From NCBI GenBank assembly GCA_947599925.1, contig CANQFT010000003.1, positions 62,001 through 126,000 on the forward strand: DNA of 64,000 nucleotides. Reading direction: 5' to 3'. Every line of letters begins with the position of its first letter. Within the stretch, counting starts at the first letter, position 1. Below are positions 12,147-20,735 of the stretch, in pieces. Source of the DNA: an uncultured Oscillospiraceae bacterium (GTDB lineage: Bacteria > Bacillota > Clostridia > Oscillospirales > Oscillospiraceae). The translations under genes and the position numbers were made by a program. Under the pieces are notes generated by a model that saw only the letters and a program-made list of their open reading frames with translations, searched no databases and had not been told where the DNA came from.

Positions 12147-12195
12147 AAAAAAATTGTCAAAGAAGTGGTTTTACCACTTCTTTGACAGTTTTTTA
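12147..12195. terminator. Bidirectional terminator (shared 'TTGTCAAAGAAG' type)
   Basis: A 17-bp stem containing TTGTCAAAGAAGTGG with A- and T-runs on both sides. It serves bofA and the convergent ArsC-like gene. Near-identical hairpins occur at 17173-17221 and 32379-32411. Confidence 0.9.
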
Positions 12196-12528
12196 TTCCC
12201 AACCTTTCCATACCTCCGGCTGATAGCCCACCGTGGCCTGGCGGCCATTTCGCACGATGGGGGTCCTGAGCAACCTGGGGTCGGCCAGCACCTTCTCCAC
12301 CTTGTCCTCGTCGTAGGCCAGGTACCGCAGCAGGGCCCCGTCGGGATTTTTGGGGTCGATGAGGGCCTCCAGCCCGCCCACGGCCTGGAGCACGCTTTTC
12401 AGCTCGCCCCGGCTGATGCCCTTGTCCAGCAGGTCGATGTTCTGGAAGGATACTCGCCGCTCCTTGAAATACCGCTGGGCCTTTTTGGTGTCAAAGCACT
12501 TGGACTTACCAAAAATTTGGATGTTCAC
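12193..12528 (-). CDS. ArsC/Spx-family thioredoxin-fold protein
   Basis: 111 residues from a GTG at 12528, with GGAGGTG 7 bases upstream. The N-terminus IQIFGKSKCFDTKKAQRYF has a single cysteine in the ArsC/Spx position. LLRTPIVRNGRQATVGY near the C-terminus is the conserved ArsC-family segment. No arsenite pump or ars regulator is near, so it is more likely a Spx- or YffB-like redox protein than a true arsenate reductase. The start overlaps the end of the upstream membrane-protein gene by 23 bases, showing coupling. Confidence 0.8.
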   Translation of the reverse strand: MNIQIFGKSKCFDTKKAQRYFKERRVSFQNIDLLDKGISRGELKSVLQAVGGLEALIDPKNPDGALLRYLAYDEDKVEKVLADPRLLRTPIVRNGRQATVGYQPEVWKGWE

Positions 12529-13207
12529 GGGCGTACACCTCCAGATACCGCATATAGGGGAAGCGGGCGAACAGGGCCTGGTCGTCCCAGCGCCGGTCCA
12601 GATACGCCCCCAGGGCGGTGGCAGGGGGCAGGCCAGCCTGCCGCTGGTCCAGCCGCAGAAGGGCCAGGCCGGTGAGCAGGATGTCCGCGGCGAGGAAGAC
12701 GGCCAGCACGGCGGCGGTCCAGTTCAGCGCCCGGGTGGGGATCTTGTCCAGCAGGGCGCACAGCGCGGGCAGGAGCCACATGGTCCAGGCCGTGGCCGCC
12801 ACCCCCCAGTAGAGGGAGAAGAACAGGTTGATCCGCCCGCCGATGGACAGGGGCAGGTGGCTGTAATCCCAGAAGATCACCCCAAAGCAAAGCTGCATGA
12901 ACCAGGAGCAGACCAGCTCGAACACCGTGCCCAGCACCGAGCCGGAGAGGAACACCGCCCAGCTCCCCCGGCAGGCGAGGGGCCGCAGGACCAGGGTGAA
13001 CAACAGCGCCCCCAGGCCCCACACCAGGGAGAACTGCCCCCACAAAAGACTGCTGCGGTTGTAGAGCCGGCCCCGGGTGATATACATGAACAGCGTCTCC
13101 AACAGCGACCCCAGCACAGCGCCCAGCAGAAAGATCCAAAACAGCCGCGCCAGGGTGAGCCTGGGGGCCTCCCGGCCAGAGGGGCGGCCCCCCGCCGTGT
13201 GCGCCAT
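12506..13207 (-). CDS. Putative ABC-transporter type IV membrane protein (CmpB-like)
   Basis: 233 residues. The ATG at 13207 has GAGG 8 bases upstream; an alternative GTG at 13216 has none. Five or six hydrophobic segments are visible, with the family signature NRSSLLWGQFSLVWGLGA after the first, matching the widespread Firmicute family named 'putative ABC transporter permease'. No ATPase gene is adjacent, and transport has not been shown for the family. It is transcribed with the ArsC-like gene from a strong promoter at 13288-13316. Confidence 0.78.
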   Translation of the reverse strand: MAHTAGGRPSGREAPRLTLARLFWIFLLGAVLGSLLETLFMYITRGRLYNRSSLLWGQFSLVWGLGALLFTLVLRPLACRGSWAVFLSGSVLGTVFELVCSWFMQLCFGVIFWDYSHLPLSIGGRINLFFSLYWGVAATAWTMWLLPALCALLDKIPTRALNWTAAVLAVFLAADILLTGLALLRLDQRQAGLPPATALGAYLDRRWDDQALFARFPYMRYLEVYAREHPNFW

Positions 13208-13287
13208 ATCCTTCACCTCGCAGAAAGTAGATGCGCCCCATCGCGCCGCCAGGGCGCGGGGCGGATGTGTGCGTAAACTATTTTATC

Positions 13288-13316
13288 ATTATACCCCAGA
13301 AAGGCCCAAAAGGCAA
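13288..13316 (-). promoter_or_regulatory. Sigma-A promoter of the membrane protein/ArsC-like operon
   Basis: TTGCCT, a 17-base spacer, then TATAAT on the minus strand, 81 bases before the ATG at 13207. Confidence 0.75.
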
Positions 13317-13322
13317 CCGGGG

Positions 13323-13351
13323 TTGCATTCCATTTCATTTTGTGGTTAAAT
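13323..13351 (+). promoter_or_regulatory. Candidate promoter of the XRE regulator gene
   Basis: TTGCAT, a 17-base spacer, then TTAAAT, 36 bases before the start. It is back to back with the minus-strand promoter, so a regulator bound here could act on both. Confidence 0.6.
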
Positions 13352-13387
13352 AGGGGCGAGAGTTTGAACCGCGAGGGGGGGACGGAT

Positions 13388-13738
13388 ATGTTCGCCAAGC
13401 GTCTGCGCGCCGCCCGGGAGGCCAGGGGCTTCGCCAGCCAGCAGGCCCTGGCCGACGCGCTGGGGGTGGCCCAGTCCACCGTGGCCAACTGGGAGGGGGG
13501 CCGGCGGGAGCCCAACTTCGCCCTGACCCTGCGGCTGTGCCAGTGTTTGGAGGTGTCGGCGGACTACCTGCTGGGGCGGGTGGACGACCCCCAGGCCACG
13601 GTGGTCCGGCCCAGCCAGGTGCGGGAGGCTGTGTGGGACGGCAAGTCCGGGCTGTCCCCGGAGGACGAGGAGGAGCTGTGGGAGGACGTGCGGGAGTACG
13701 CCCGCTACCGGCTCCAGCACTACCGCAAACGCCGTTGA
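13388..13738 (+). CDS. XRE-family transcriptional regulator
   Basis: 116 residues; ATG at 13388 after a GAGGGGGGG site. The N-terminal helix-turn-helix (about 3-60) shows RLRAAREARGFASQQALAD, STVANWEGGRREPN and ADYLLGRVDDP, all typical of the Cro/C1 type. The acidic C-terminal half (SPEDEEELWEDVREYARYR) is short and helical, perhaps for dimerisation. It is encoded just before malic enzyme and divergent from the membrane-protein operon. Its target is not known. Confidence 0.9.
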   Translation: MFAKRLRAAREARGFASQQALADALGVAQSTVANWEGGRREPNFALTLRLCQCLEVSADYLLGRVDDPQATVVRPSQVREAVWDGKSGLSPEDEEELWEDVREYARYRLQHYRKRR

Positions 13739-13767
13739 ATTTTATAACAAACAGGAGGAATATGGGG

Positions 13768-14943
13768 ATGAATTACCCAGAGGAATCGCTGAAACGCCAC
13801 CGGGAGTGGCGGGGCAAGCTGTCGGTCACGCCGAAGATGGAGATCAAGTCCCGGGAGGACCTGTCCCTGGCCTACACCCCAGGGGTGGCCCAACCCTGCC
13901 TGGAGATCCAGGCGCACCCGGAGCTGTCCTACGAGCTCACGGGCCGCTGGAACACCGTGGCGGTGGTCACCGACGGCACCGCCGTCCTGGGCCTTGGAGA
14001 CATCGGCCCGGAGGCCGGTATGCCGGTGATGGAGGGCAAGTGCGTGCTCTTCAAGGCCTTCGGCGGCGTGGACGCGGTGCCCCTGTGCGTCAAGAGCAAA
14101 AACGTGGACGACATCGTCAACACCGTGGCGCTTCTGGAGGGCTCCTTCGGCGGCGTCAACCTGGAGGACATCGCCGCGCCCCGCTGTTTTGAGGTGGAGC
14201 AAAAGCTCCAGGCGCGCTGCTCCATCCCCATCTTCCACGACGACCAGCACGGCACCGCCATTGTCGTGGCCGCGGCAGTGACCAACGCGCTGAAGGTGGT
14301 GGGCAAGGAGCTGCCCCGGATCAAGGCGGTGTTCTCCGGCGCGGGGGCGGCGGGGACGGCCATCTTCAAACTCCTGTGGTCCATGGGCCTGCGAAACGCC
14401 ATCCTCTGCGACATCAACGGCGTCGTCTACCCCGGCCGGCCCGACCTGGCCGCCGACCCCTACCTCCGGGAACTGGCGGAGCTGACCCAGCCCTCCATCC
14501 GGCAGGGCGGCCTGGCCGCCGCGCTGGAGGGCGCGGACCTGTTCGTGGGGGTGTCCGCCCCAGGTCTGGTCACTCCGGAGATGGTCCGCTCCATGGCCCC
14601 GCGCCCCATCCTCTTCCCCATGGCCAACCCCACGCCGGAGATCATGCCCGACCTGGCCCTGTCCGCCGGCGCCGCCGTGGTGGGCACCGGCCGCAGTGAC
14701 TTCCCCAACCAGATCAACAACGTCCTGGCCTTTCCCGGCGTGTTTCGCGGCGCCCTGGACGCCCGGGCCAGCCGGATCAACGAGCCCATGAAGCGGGCGG
14801 CGGCCCAGGCCCTGGCGGACCTGGTGGGGGACCGGCTGTCCGCCGACTACATCCTCCCCGCCGCCTTTGACCCCGCCGTCTGCCCCGCCGTGGCCTCCGC
14901 CGTGGCCCAGGCCGCGCGGGAGAGCGGCGCGGTCCGCCCCTGA
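13768..14943 (+). CDS. Malic enzyme (NAD(P)-dependent, short bacterial form)
   Basis: 391 residues. AGGAGG lies 9 bases before the ATG at 13768; an ATG two codons upstream (13762) is too close to it. The enzyme oxidatively decarboxylates malate to pyruvate. Visible motifs: SLAYTPGVAQPC near residue 35, VVTDGTAVLGLGDIGP, metal-binding IFHDDQHGTA, a Rossmann motif VFSGAGAAGTA, and FPMANPTPEI. Length matches the short bacterial enzymes without the PTA domain. It supplies pyruvate that the pyruvate:ferredoxin oxidoreductase could use. It starts 29 bases after the XRE gene and is probably co-transcribed. Confidence 0.94.
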   Translation: MNYPEESLKRHREWRGKLSVTPKMEIKSREDLSLAYTPGVAQPCLEIQAHPELSYELTGRWNTVAVVTDGTAVLGLGDIGPEAGMPVMEGKCVLFKAFGGVDAVPLCVKSKNVDDIVNTVALLEGSFGGVNLEDIAAPRCFEVEQKLQARCSIPIFHDDQHGTAIVVAAAVTNALKVVGKELPRIKAVFSGAGAAGTAIFKLLWSMGLRNAILCDINGVVYPGRPDLAADPYLRELAELTQPSIRQGGLAAALEGADLFVGVSAPGLVTPEMVRSMAPRPILFPMANPTPEIMPDLALSAGAAVVGTGRSDFPNQINNVLAFPGVFRGALDARASRINEPMKRAAAQALADLVGDRLSADYILPAAFDPAVCPAVASAVAQAARESGAVRP

Positions 14944-15244
14944 CCGCGGGCGCCAGATCAGCCAAACGACAAAAGCAAGGGCCGCCCCAAACTTGGGGCG
15001 GCCCATAAAACAACTCCACAATGTTTTCGGAGTGCGGCATGATTTCGGTCATGCCGCAGTTCCGTTTATGCGGTCGTTCAAAGGTGAGGCAGGGAGTATC
15101 CCAATGTAGTTGTAACTGATGTCCACATCCTGCACAGGTGACTGCCCTCCGCGCTGCGGAGATCGGTCATTTTTTTATAATTTAAAAAATCTGTGACCTT
15201 TTACGCCGCCGCATCGTTATTATGGCAGAGAGGAGGGACGAAAT
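14944..15244. other. 301-base intergenic region before the ECF operon
   Basis: It holds the stem at 14973-15008, a perfect hairpin at 15033-15058 (TGCGGCATGA arms, 6-base loop), and the T-tailed hairpin at 15133-15172. Composition becomes A/T-richer from about 15060. A TATAAT at 15176 has no matching -35, and no sigma-A promoter could be defined. The region may hold an ECF-type promoter for the operon, which could not be assigned. Confidence 0.5.
14973..15008. terminator. Candidate terminator after malic enzyme
   Basis: A strong GGGCCGCCCCAA/TTGGGGCGGCCC stem. No good T-run follows on the plus strand. A second hairpin at 15133-15172 (GTGAC..CTCCGC/GCGGAG..GTCA) is followed by seven T and may be the effective stop. 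Confidence 0.5.
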
Positions 15245-15724
15245 GTGAACCCCAGTGATTCGCAGCTGCAGAGATTTGAGAAGATATATGACGCATACGG
15301 AACAATGGTTTATCGTCTCGCAATGGTCTACCTCGGATGTCGCGCGGATGCAGAGGATGTTACGCAGGAGGTCTTTGTTAAGCTTTTTAGGAAGGAGCCC
15401 GCTTTTCATGATGAGGAGCATCAAAAGCGTTGGCTTTTGCGTGTCACGGTCAATCTTTGCCTTGATCAGCTGCGTAACCCGTGGAAGACGCGGATCGTTG
15501 AACTTGATGAAGCCTGCACTGTGCCAGATGTGGACGGATATGATTTGGCATATGCGGTGGTAAATCTTCCCAAAAAGTACAAAGCCTCCATCCATCTCCA
15601 CTACTTTGAAGGATATTCGGTAGAGGAAATTTCACAAATACTCCGGATAAGTGTGTCTGCGGTAAAAATGCGCCTCAAACGCGGCAGAGAATTATTGAAA
15701 CTTGAATTGGAGGAAAACGTATGA
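15245..15724 (+). CDS. ECF-type RNA polymerase sigma factor
   Basis: 159 residues from the GTG at 15245, behind GAGGAGGGA. Region 2 (about 10-75) shows YRLAMVYLGCRADAEDVTQEVFVKL; region 4 (about 105-155) shows LPKKYKASIHLHYFEGYSVEEIS followed by SVSAVKMRLKRGRELL. Length and two-region layout are those of extracytoplasmic-function sigma factors. Its stop overlaps the ATG of the next gene (ATGA), a coupling typical of a sigma factor with its anti-sigma partner. Codon use and GC are clearly lower than in the neighbours, which suggests acquisition. Confidence 0.93.
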   Translation: MNPSDSQLQRFEKIYDAYGTMVYRLAMVYLGCRADAEDVTQEVFVKLFRKEPAFHDEEHQKRWLLRVTVNLCLDQLRNPWKTRIVELDEACTVPDVDGYDLAYAVVNLPKKYKASIHLHYFEGYSVEEISQILRISVSAVKMRLKRGRELLKLELEENV

Positions 15725-17094
15725 AGATAAACGACTACCAAAATGCGATCGAACGATTTGACCCTGATCCAACCCTTAAAGACCGGATTTCTGAGGCTGT
15801 ACTTTCCGAAACCAGGCACGTTCACGATCGCGGCTTCCCCTGTATAGTTGCCGGTGCCATGGTTGCGCTCTTGCTCGTAGTTGGGTCTACCGGGGTCGCC
15901 ATGGCCGTAAGTCCGGAATTTTGTTCCGCCGTTCTAAGCTTCCTGCACATCAGTGAAACAGAAGATGTTCCCGGCCCTAATTCTTCGCTTAACGGGACGC
16001 CAGACGTATCGGACGCTATGATCGGAGAAACTGTGAAAGTGAATTACATCCAGTTGGACGGTACTTTCAACATGGCACAAGACGGCCTGTTATACGAAAC
16101 CCGGCTTGACCCCGATAGCGGAGCCGCAATACCGACAAACTTCTGGCGCATAGAGAACGGCAGGGCCATACAGACAGATATTTCAGTAAATAAAACCGAG
16201 GTGGACCTGAAATCAGGTGGGGTTTTCTACTGGTATGAGCGAAATGGCAACATCCAGGTATTTGATCCCAGCCCAGAACTTGCGTCGGTCCATGCTGTTC
16301 CAGGCCGGCTGGACGCGGTGATAATCGAACGGAAGACGGAGGGATATAGCGAATATTACCTCTACAATATTCATACAGGCGAGGCAAGAGATCTCTTTGC
16401 AGATGTGGAGAGCATGGGTAAAATCGAAAATGCAAAATTTACCAGCGACATGACAGGAGCGCTTGTAAATTGTGGCGAATGGTATTACGTTGATTTTATA
16501 AATGGAACGTCCTCCGCGCTCACAGAACTGACTGGCATTGCAAGCTTTAACATGGCAGATCTTCTTCCTGACGGCACTGTGCAGCTTTTAAAATGGATCG
16601 ACGCCCCTGGGCTGGGTGCTGGGTACGTGGATTGCTGGATATATGACCCGACTACCGGACAGTCGGTAAAGGTCTTAGACGGCGCGCGTGAGTTCAATGA
16701 ATTTAACGAGCCAGGTCCTTATGGGGTAGTTATCCTCGGCGAGTATTGCATCGACGTGAATGAGGACGGATGCGTATATGTATTAAATCTCAGGGCCGGC
16801 ACATCGGTTCCGATAAATGGGTTCACATATGATCCGGAAGCAACAATGAGCGTCAGCCCGGCCGGTGACAAAATTTTGTATGCAGAATTTGACGACAGTG
16901 GGATGATGTTCGTGACACGCCTCGGCGTTATAAATTTGGTGGAGGGAACTACGATCGAATTCGATCGTTTAAAGCCGGCAGAGTTGTTTGAGTTTAAACT
17001 CAACTGGCTCGACAATGATCGCATAGCGATCAGTGGATCTTCGCTTGATCATCTTGATAATGAAGTGACAAGCATATATATTTACGAGTTTTAA
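15721..17094 (+). CDS. Membrane-anchored beta-propeller-like protein, probable sigma-factor partner
   Basis: 457 residues. A short N-terminal cytoplasmic part (1-38) precedes one membrane helix (about 39-63, IVAGAMVALLLVVGSTGVAM); the rest would be outside. The outer part has repeated strand patterns with aspartates (for example VSPAGDKILYAEFDDSG) like TolB/propeller proteins. This layout, and translational overlap with the ECF gene, suggests an anti-sigma factor that senses something outside the cell. No zinc-binding anti-sigma motif is present and the N-terminal domain matches no family I recognise, so the role is inference. A/T-rich like its partner. Confidence 0.6.
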   Translation: MKINDYQNAIERFDPDPTLKDRISEAVLSETRHVHDRGFPCIVAGAMVALLLVVGSTGVAMAVSPEFCSAVLSFLHISETEDVPGPNSSLNGTPDVSDAMIGETVKVNYIQLDGTFNMAQDGLLYETRLDPDSGAAIPTNFWRIENGRAIQTDISVNKTEVDLKSGGVFYWYERNGNIQVFDPSPELASVHAVPGRLDAVIIERKTEGYSEYYLYNIHTGEARDLFADVESMGKIENAKFTSDMTGALVNCGEWYYVDFINGTSSALTELTGIASFNMADLLPDGTVQLLKWIDAPGLGAGYVDCWIYDPTTGQSVKVLDGAREFNEFNEPGPYGVVILGEYCIDVNEDGCVYVLNLRAGTSVPINGFTYDPEATMSVSPAGDKILYAEFDDSGMMFVTRLGVINLVEGTTIEFDRLKPAELFEFKLNWLDNDRIAISGSSLDHLDNEVTSIYIYEF

Positions 17095-17172
17095 CAGCAT
17101 TCTTCAATAAAATCGACACAGCTCATGGCGCCCCGGCCGCTCTGTGGCCGGGGCGTGCGCTGCGGCGGGCCG

Positions 17173-17221
17173 CAAAAAAATTGTCAAAGAAGCGGCCCCG
17201 CCGCTTCTTTGACAATTTTTT
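17173..17221. terminator. Bidirectional terminator (shared 'TTGTCAAAGAAG' type)
   Basis: A 17-bp stem AATTGTCAAAGAAGCGG with a 4-base loop, A-run before and T-run after. Its T-run covers the ftsH stop codon. It closes both the ECF operon and the convergent gdpP-ftsH operon. Confidence 0.9.
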
Positions 17222-19079
17222 ATTTATAGAAGCTCTCGAAGGTCTTGGCGTCCATGGTCTCGTGTTCCAGCAGGTATTGGGCCACGGCGTCCAGAATGTC
17301 CCGGCGCCTTTCCAGAATGTCCCGGCAAAGGCCCTCGGCGGCGTCGATGATGGCCCGGACTTCCCTGTCGATCTGCCCGGCCACCTCCTCGGAGTAGGGC
17401 TGGGTCTGGGCCATGGAGCGGCCCAGAAAGACCTCGTCGTGGCCGGTGTCAAAGACCACGTTGCCCAGGGCGTCGCTCATGCCGTACTTGGCCACCATGC
17501 TCCTGGCGATGGCCGTCGCCCGCTCCAGATCGCCGGAGGCCCCGGTGGAGATGTCGCCCAGCGCCAGCCGCTCGGCACAGCGGCCGCCCAGCGCGGCGGC
17601 GATCTCCTCTTGCAGTTCCGTCTTGGAGCGGTAGGCCCGGTCCTCTTGGGGCAGGGAGATGGTCATGCCGCCGGCGGCGCCCCGTGGAATGATGGTGATC
17701 TGGTGGACCGGGTCGGCGGTGGGCAGGTCGTGGATGACCACGGCGTGGCCCGCCTCGTGGTAGGCGGTCAACCGCTTGGCCTGAGGCGTGATGACCCGGC
17801 TGCGCTTCTCCGGCCCGGCGATGACCTTCATCATGGCCTCGTGGAGCTGGGCCTGGGTGATGTACCGCTGGTCCGCCCGCGCCGCCAACAGCGCCGCCTC
17901 GTTGAGCAGGTTCTCCAGGTCGGCCCCGGTGAAGCCCGCGGTGGCCTGGGCGGTCTCTTTCAAGGAGGCGTCCTCGGCCAGCGGCTTGTTGCGGGCGTGG
18001 ACCCGCAGGATCTCCTCGCGGCCCCTCACGTCGGGATAGCCCACGTAGATCTGCCGGTCAAAGCGCCCTGGCCGCAGCAGCGCAGGATCCAGGATGTCCC
18101 GGCGGTTGGTGGCCGCCATGACGATGACCCCGGTGTTCTGCTGAAAGCCGTCCATCTCCACCAGCAGTTGGTTCAGCGTCTGCTCCCGCTCGTCGTGTCC
18201 GCCGCCCAGACCTGCGCCCCGCTGTCGGCCCACGGCGTCGATCTCGTCGATAAAGACGATGGCCGGGGCGTCCTCCTTGGCCTGGCGGAACAGGTCCCGC
18301 ACCCGGCTGGCGCCCACGCCCACATAGAGCTCCACGAAGTCCGAGCCGGAGATGGACAGAAACTTCACCCCCGCCTCTCCGGCCACGGCCTTGGCCAGCA
18401 GGGTCTTGCCCGTGCCCGGCGGACCCACCAGCAACACGCCCTTGGGCACTCTGGCCCCCAGCTTCGCGAAGCGCTGTGGGTCTTTGAGGAACTCCACCAG
18501 CTCCCGCAGTTCCTCCTTCTCCTCCTCGGCCCCGGCCACGTCCGCGAAGGTGACGGCGCTGCCGCTCTCCTCCGCCGTCCGGGCCCTGGCCCGCCCAAAT
18601 CGCCCGGCCCTGTCGTCCAGACCGCCGCCGGTCCCGGCGTTGCGCCGGGCCAGCATGACATAGACGAACACCCCAAGGGCCACCACCATCAAAAGCGTTG
18701 GCGCCATAGCCAGCCACCAGGGGACCTGGGGCGGGGCCTTGAAGGTGTAGTCCTGCAAAATGCCCCTGCCCTGCTGTTCCCGGATGGTGGCGCCCAGGTC
18801 CTGGTAAAAGAGGTCCACCGAGGCCAGCTGGTGGTAGAACACCACCGGCCCGCCGGGCTGCAGGGGCTCTTTCAGACGGAGGGTCAGCTCGTTGGTGCTG
18901 CTCACCTCAAAATAGTCCACCCGCTCCTGCACGAAGAGCTGGCGGACCTGGGCATAGCTGAGCTCACCGTCCCCAGCCTCCCATTCCAGGGCAAAGACCA
19001 CGCCCAGGACGACCAGGATGACGATGAAATAAAACAGACCGCTACGCAGCGGCGACTTGTGCTCCGGCGTGCCGTTCAA
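17220..19079 (-). CDS. ftsH: ATP-dependent zinc metalloprotease FtsH
   Basis: 619 residues from a TTG at 19079, with AAGGAAG 7 bases upstream. Two membrane helices (about 14-32 and 121-144) flank an outer domain. The AAA domain follows with Walker A GPPGTGKT (219-226), Walker B FIDEID (276-281) and the second region of homology ending PGRFDR (337-342). The zinc-protease motif HEAGH is at 441-445. FtsH is a membrane-bound hexamer that degrades misfolded and regulatory proteins. It is the last gene of the gdpP-rplI-dnaB-tilS-hpt-ftsH operon; tilS-hpt-ftsH is a common Firmicute order. Confidence 0.97.
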   Translation of the reverse strand: MNGTPEHKSPLRSGLFYFIVILVVLGVVFALEWEAGDGELSYAQVRQLFVQERVDYFEVSSTNELTLRLKEPLQPGGPVVFYHQLASVDLFYQDLGATIREQQGRGILQDYTFKAPPQVPWWLAMAPTLLMVVALGVFVYVMLARRNAGTGGGLDDRAGRFGRARARTAEESGSAVTFADVAGAEEEKEELRELVEFLKDPQRFAKLGARVPKGVLLVGPPGTGKTLLAKAVAGEAGVKFLSISGSDFVELYVGVGASRVRDLFRQAKEDAPAIVFIDEIDAVGRQRGAGLGGGHDEREQTLNQLLVEMDGFQQNTGVIVMAATNRRDILDPALLRPGRFDRQIYVGYPDVRGREEILRVHARNKPLAEDASLKETAQATAGFTGADLENLLNEAALLAARADQRYITQAQLHEAMMKVIAGPEKRSRVITPQAKRLTAYHEAGHAVVIHDLPTADPVHQITIIPRGAAGGMTISLPQEDRAYRSKTELQEEIAAALGGRCAERLALGDISTGASGDLERATAIARSMVAKYGMSDALGNVVFDTGHDEVFLGRSMAQTQPYSEEVAGQIDREVRAIIDAAEGLCRDILERRRDILDAVAQYLLEHETMDAKTFESFYK

Positions 19080-19105
19080 TGGCTTTCTTCCTTTCCGGCG
19101 GAGGC

Positions 19106-19654
19106 TCAGCCTCCGTATACCTCAGGCTTCAGTATGCCGATGTAGGGGAGATTGCGGTAGCGCTCCGCGTAGTCCAGCCCGTACCCCACCACGAAGGCGT
19201 TGGGGATGTTGAAGCCCACATAGTCGGCCTGGATGTCCTTCTCCCTGCGCTCGGGCTTGTCCAGCAGGGTGCAGATGCGGATGGACGCGGGCTTGCGGGC
19301 CATCAGGACGTTGCGGAGGTAGTCCAGCGTGTTGCCCGAATCCAGAATGTCCTCCACGATGATCAGGTCCCGGCCCTCGATGGACTCGCTCAGGTCCTTG
19401 ACGATCTTCACCTGCCCGGACGAGGAGGTGCCCACGCCGTAGGAGGAGACGCTTATAAAGTCCACCGTGCAGGGCAGGTCGATGCTCCGGGTCAGATCGG
19501 CCATGAAGATGAACGAGCCCCGCAGGACGCTGATGATGATGGGCTCCTTTCCCGCGTAGTCGGCGGTGATCTGCGCCCCCAGCGCCGCCACCCGCTCCCG
19601 CAGGGCCTCCTGGGTCTCCAGGACCTCCAAAATGTCCTTTTCCGCGTATGCCAT
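19106..19654 (-). CDS. hpt: Hypoxanthine phosphoribosyltransferase
   Basis: 182 residues from the ATG at 19654, with AGGGGGAG upstream and only one base after the tilS stop. It salvages hypoxanthine and guanine to IMP and GMP using PRPP. The PRPP-binding loop [16 protein letters not shown] and the region [16 protein letters not shown] are family signatures, and [11 protein letters not shown] matches the flexible catalytic loop. Length is normal. The order tilS-hpt-ftsH matches Bacillus. Confidence 0.96.
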   Translation of the reverse strand: MAYAEKDILEVLETQEALRERVAALGAQITADYAGKEPIIISVLRGSFIFMADLTRSIDLPCTVDFISVSSYGVGTSSSGQVKIVKDLSESIEGRDLIIVEDILDSGNTLDYLRNVLMARKPASIRICTLLDKPERREKDIQADYVGFNIPNAFVVGYGLDYAERYRNLPYIGILKPEVYGG

Positions 19655-19655
19655 G

Positions 19656-20735
19656 TCAAGCTCCCCCTCTTTCCCGTCTTGTCCACCGCACAAAGATCGC
19701 GTCCTCTCCCGCGGCGGCCAGAGCGTCCCGGTCCGGGCCAAGGCCCGCCACCGCCAACAGCCGCTCCCCGGAGACCAGCACCGGCGTGGCCGCCCGCTGG
19801 CGGCGGGGCACCTGGCGTTCGATCATCCACTTCTTCACCGTCTTGCCCGTGCGAAAGGGCGGGCGCAGATAGTCCCCGCTCCGCCGGGACCGCAGGGCCA
19901 GCTCCGGCACGGCGCGCAGGTAAAAGGCATCCGCCGTGGGCGGCCCCTCCGGGCACACCCGCCGCGCCGTCTCCAGGGTCCAAAGGGGCGTCTCCGCCAC
20001 GCCGGGCACGGCCACGGTCTGGAACTCCAACGGCGGCAGGGTCTCCTCCGTCCGCGGCCCCTCTCTGGGCCCCAGCCGCTCCTGGTCGGCCCGGAGGTAG
20101 CCGGTCATCCGCGCCGCCGCCTCCACCACTCTGGGATTCAGCCCCTCCAGCACCGGGACGACCTGGTGCCGGATGCGGTTGCGGGCGTAGCTGTCGTCGG
20201 CGTTGGTCTCGTCGGTGACATAGGGCAGGCCCCGGTCCCGCAGATACGCCTCAACAGCGGCCCGCGGCGTCTGGAGCATGGGCCGGACCACCTTGCCCAG
20301 CCTGGGCCGGATGCCGCACAGCCCCTGCAGTCCGCAACCCCTGGTCAGGTGCAGAAGCACCGTCTCCAAATTGTCGTTGGCGTTGTGGGCGGTGGCGACG
20401 CACGCCGCCCCCAGCTCCTCCGCCGCGCGCTCCAGGAAGGCGTACCGGGCCCGGCGGGCGTTTTCCTCGGTGTTGCCCGGCATGGCGGCCACGTCCCCGC
20501 CGCCCAGGTAGACCGGCACGCCCCAGTCCCGGCAGAGCTCCTGGACAAAGGCGGCGTCCCGGCCGGAGGTGGGGCGCAGATGGTGGTCAAAGTGGGCCGC
20601 GGCCACCAAAAAGCCCCGGTCCTTCAAAAAGTGCAGCAGGGCCACGGAATCGGGCCCGCCGGAGAGGGCGCAGAGGATCAACCCGTCCTGGGGCAGCAAG
20701 CCCTGCGCCCGGCCAAAGGTCAAGATCCGCTCCAT
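19656..20735 (-). CDS. tilS: tRNA(Ile)-lysidine synthase
   Basis: 359 residues. The ATG at 20735 overlaps the dnaB stop by one base (TGATG), so it is translationally coupled. The N-terminal PP-loop SGGPDS (25-30) binds [13 protein letters not shown] and [17 protein letters not shown] are conserved TilS segments, as is [20 protein letters not shown]. It modifies the wobble cytidine of tRNA-Ile(CAU) to lysidine so that AUA is read as isoleucine. The C-terminal region is shorter than in Bacillus (about 470 residues) but keeps the final small domain with [18 protein letters not shown]. Confidence 0.94.
   Translation of the reverse strand: MERILTFGRAQGLLPQDGLILCALSGGPDSVALLHFLKDRGFLVAAAHFDHHLRPTSGRDAAFVQELCRDWGVPVYLGGGDVAAMPGNTEENARRARYAFLERAAEELGAACVATAHNANDNLETVLLHLTRGCGLQGLCGIRPRLGKVVRPMLQTPRAAVEAYLRDRGLPYVTDETNADDSYARNRIRHQVVPVLEGLNPRVVEAAARMTGYLRADQERLGPREGPRTEETLPPLEFQTVAVPGVAETPLWTLETARRVCPEGPPTADAFYLRAVPELALRSRRSGDYLRPPFRTGKTVKKWMIERQVPRRQRAATPVLVSGERLLAVAGLGPDRDALAAAGEDAIFVRWTRRERGGA

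Noticed and set aside
12193-12528. Arsenate resistance gene
   Set aside because: It is in the ArsC/Spx fold family but has no ars neighbours, so a resistance role is not supported.
15171-15181. TATAAT-like sequence upstream of the ECF operon as a sigma-A promoter
   Set aside because: No acceptable -35 at 16-18 bases; it is part of the T-tail of a hairpin.
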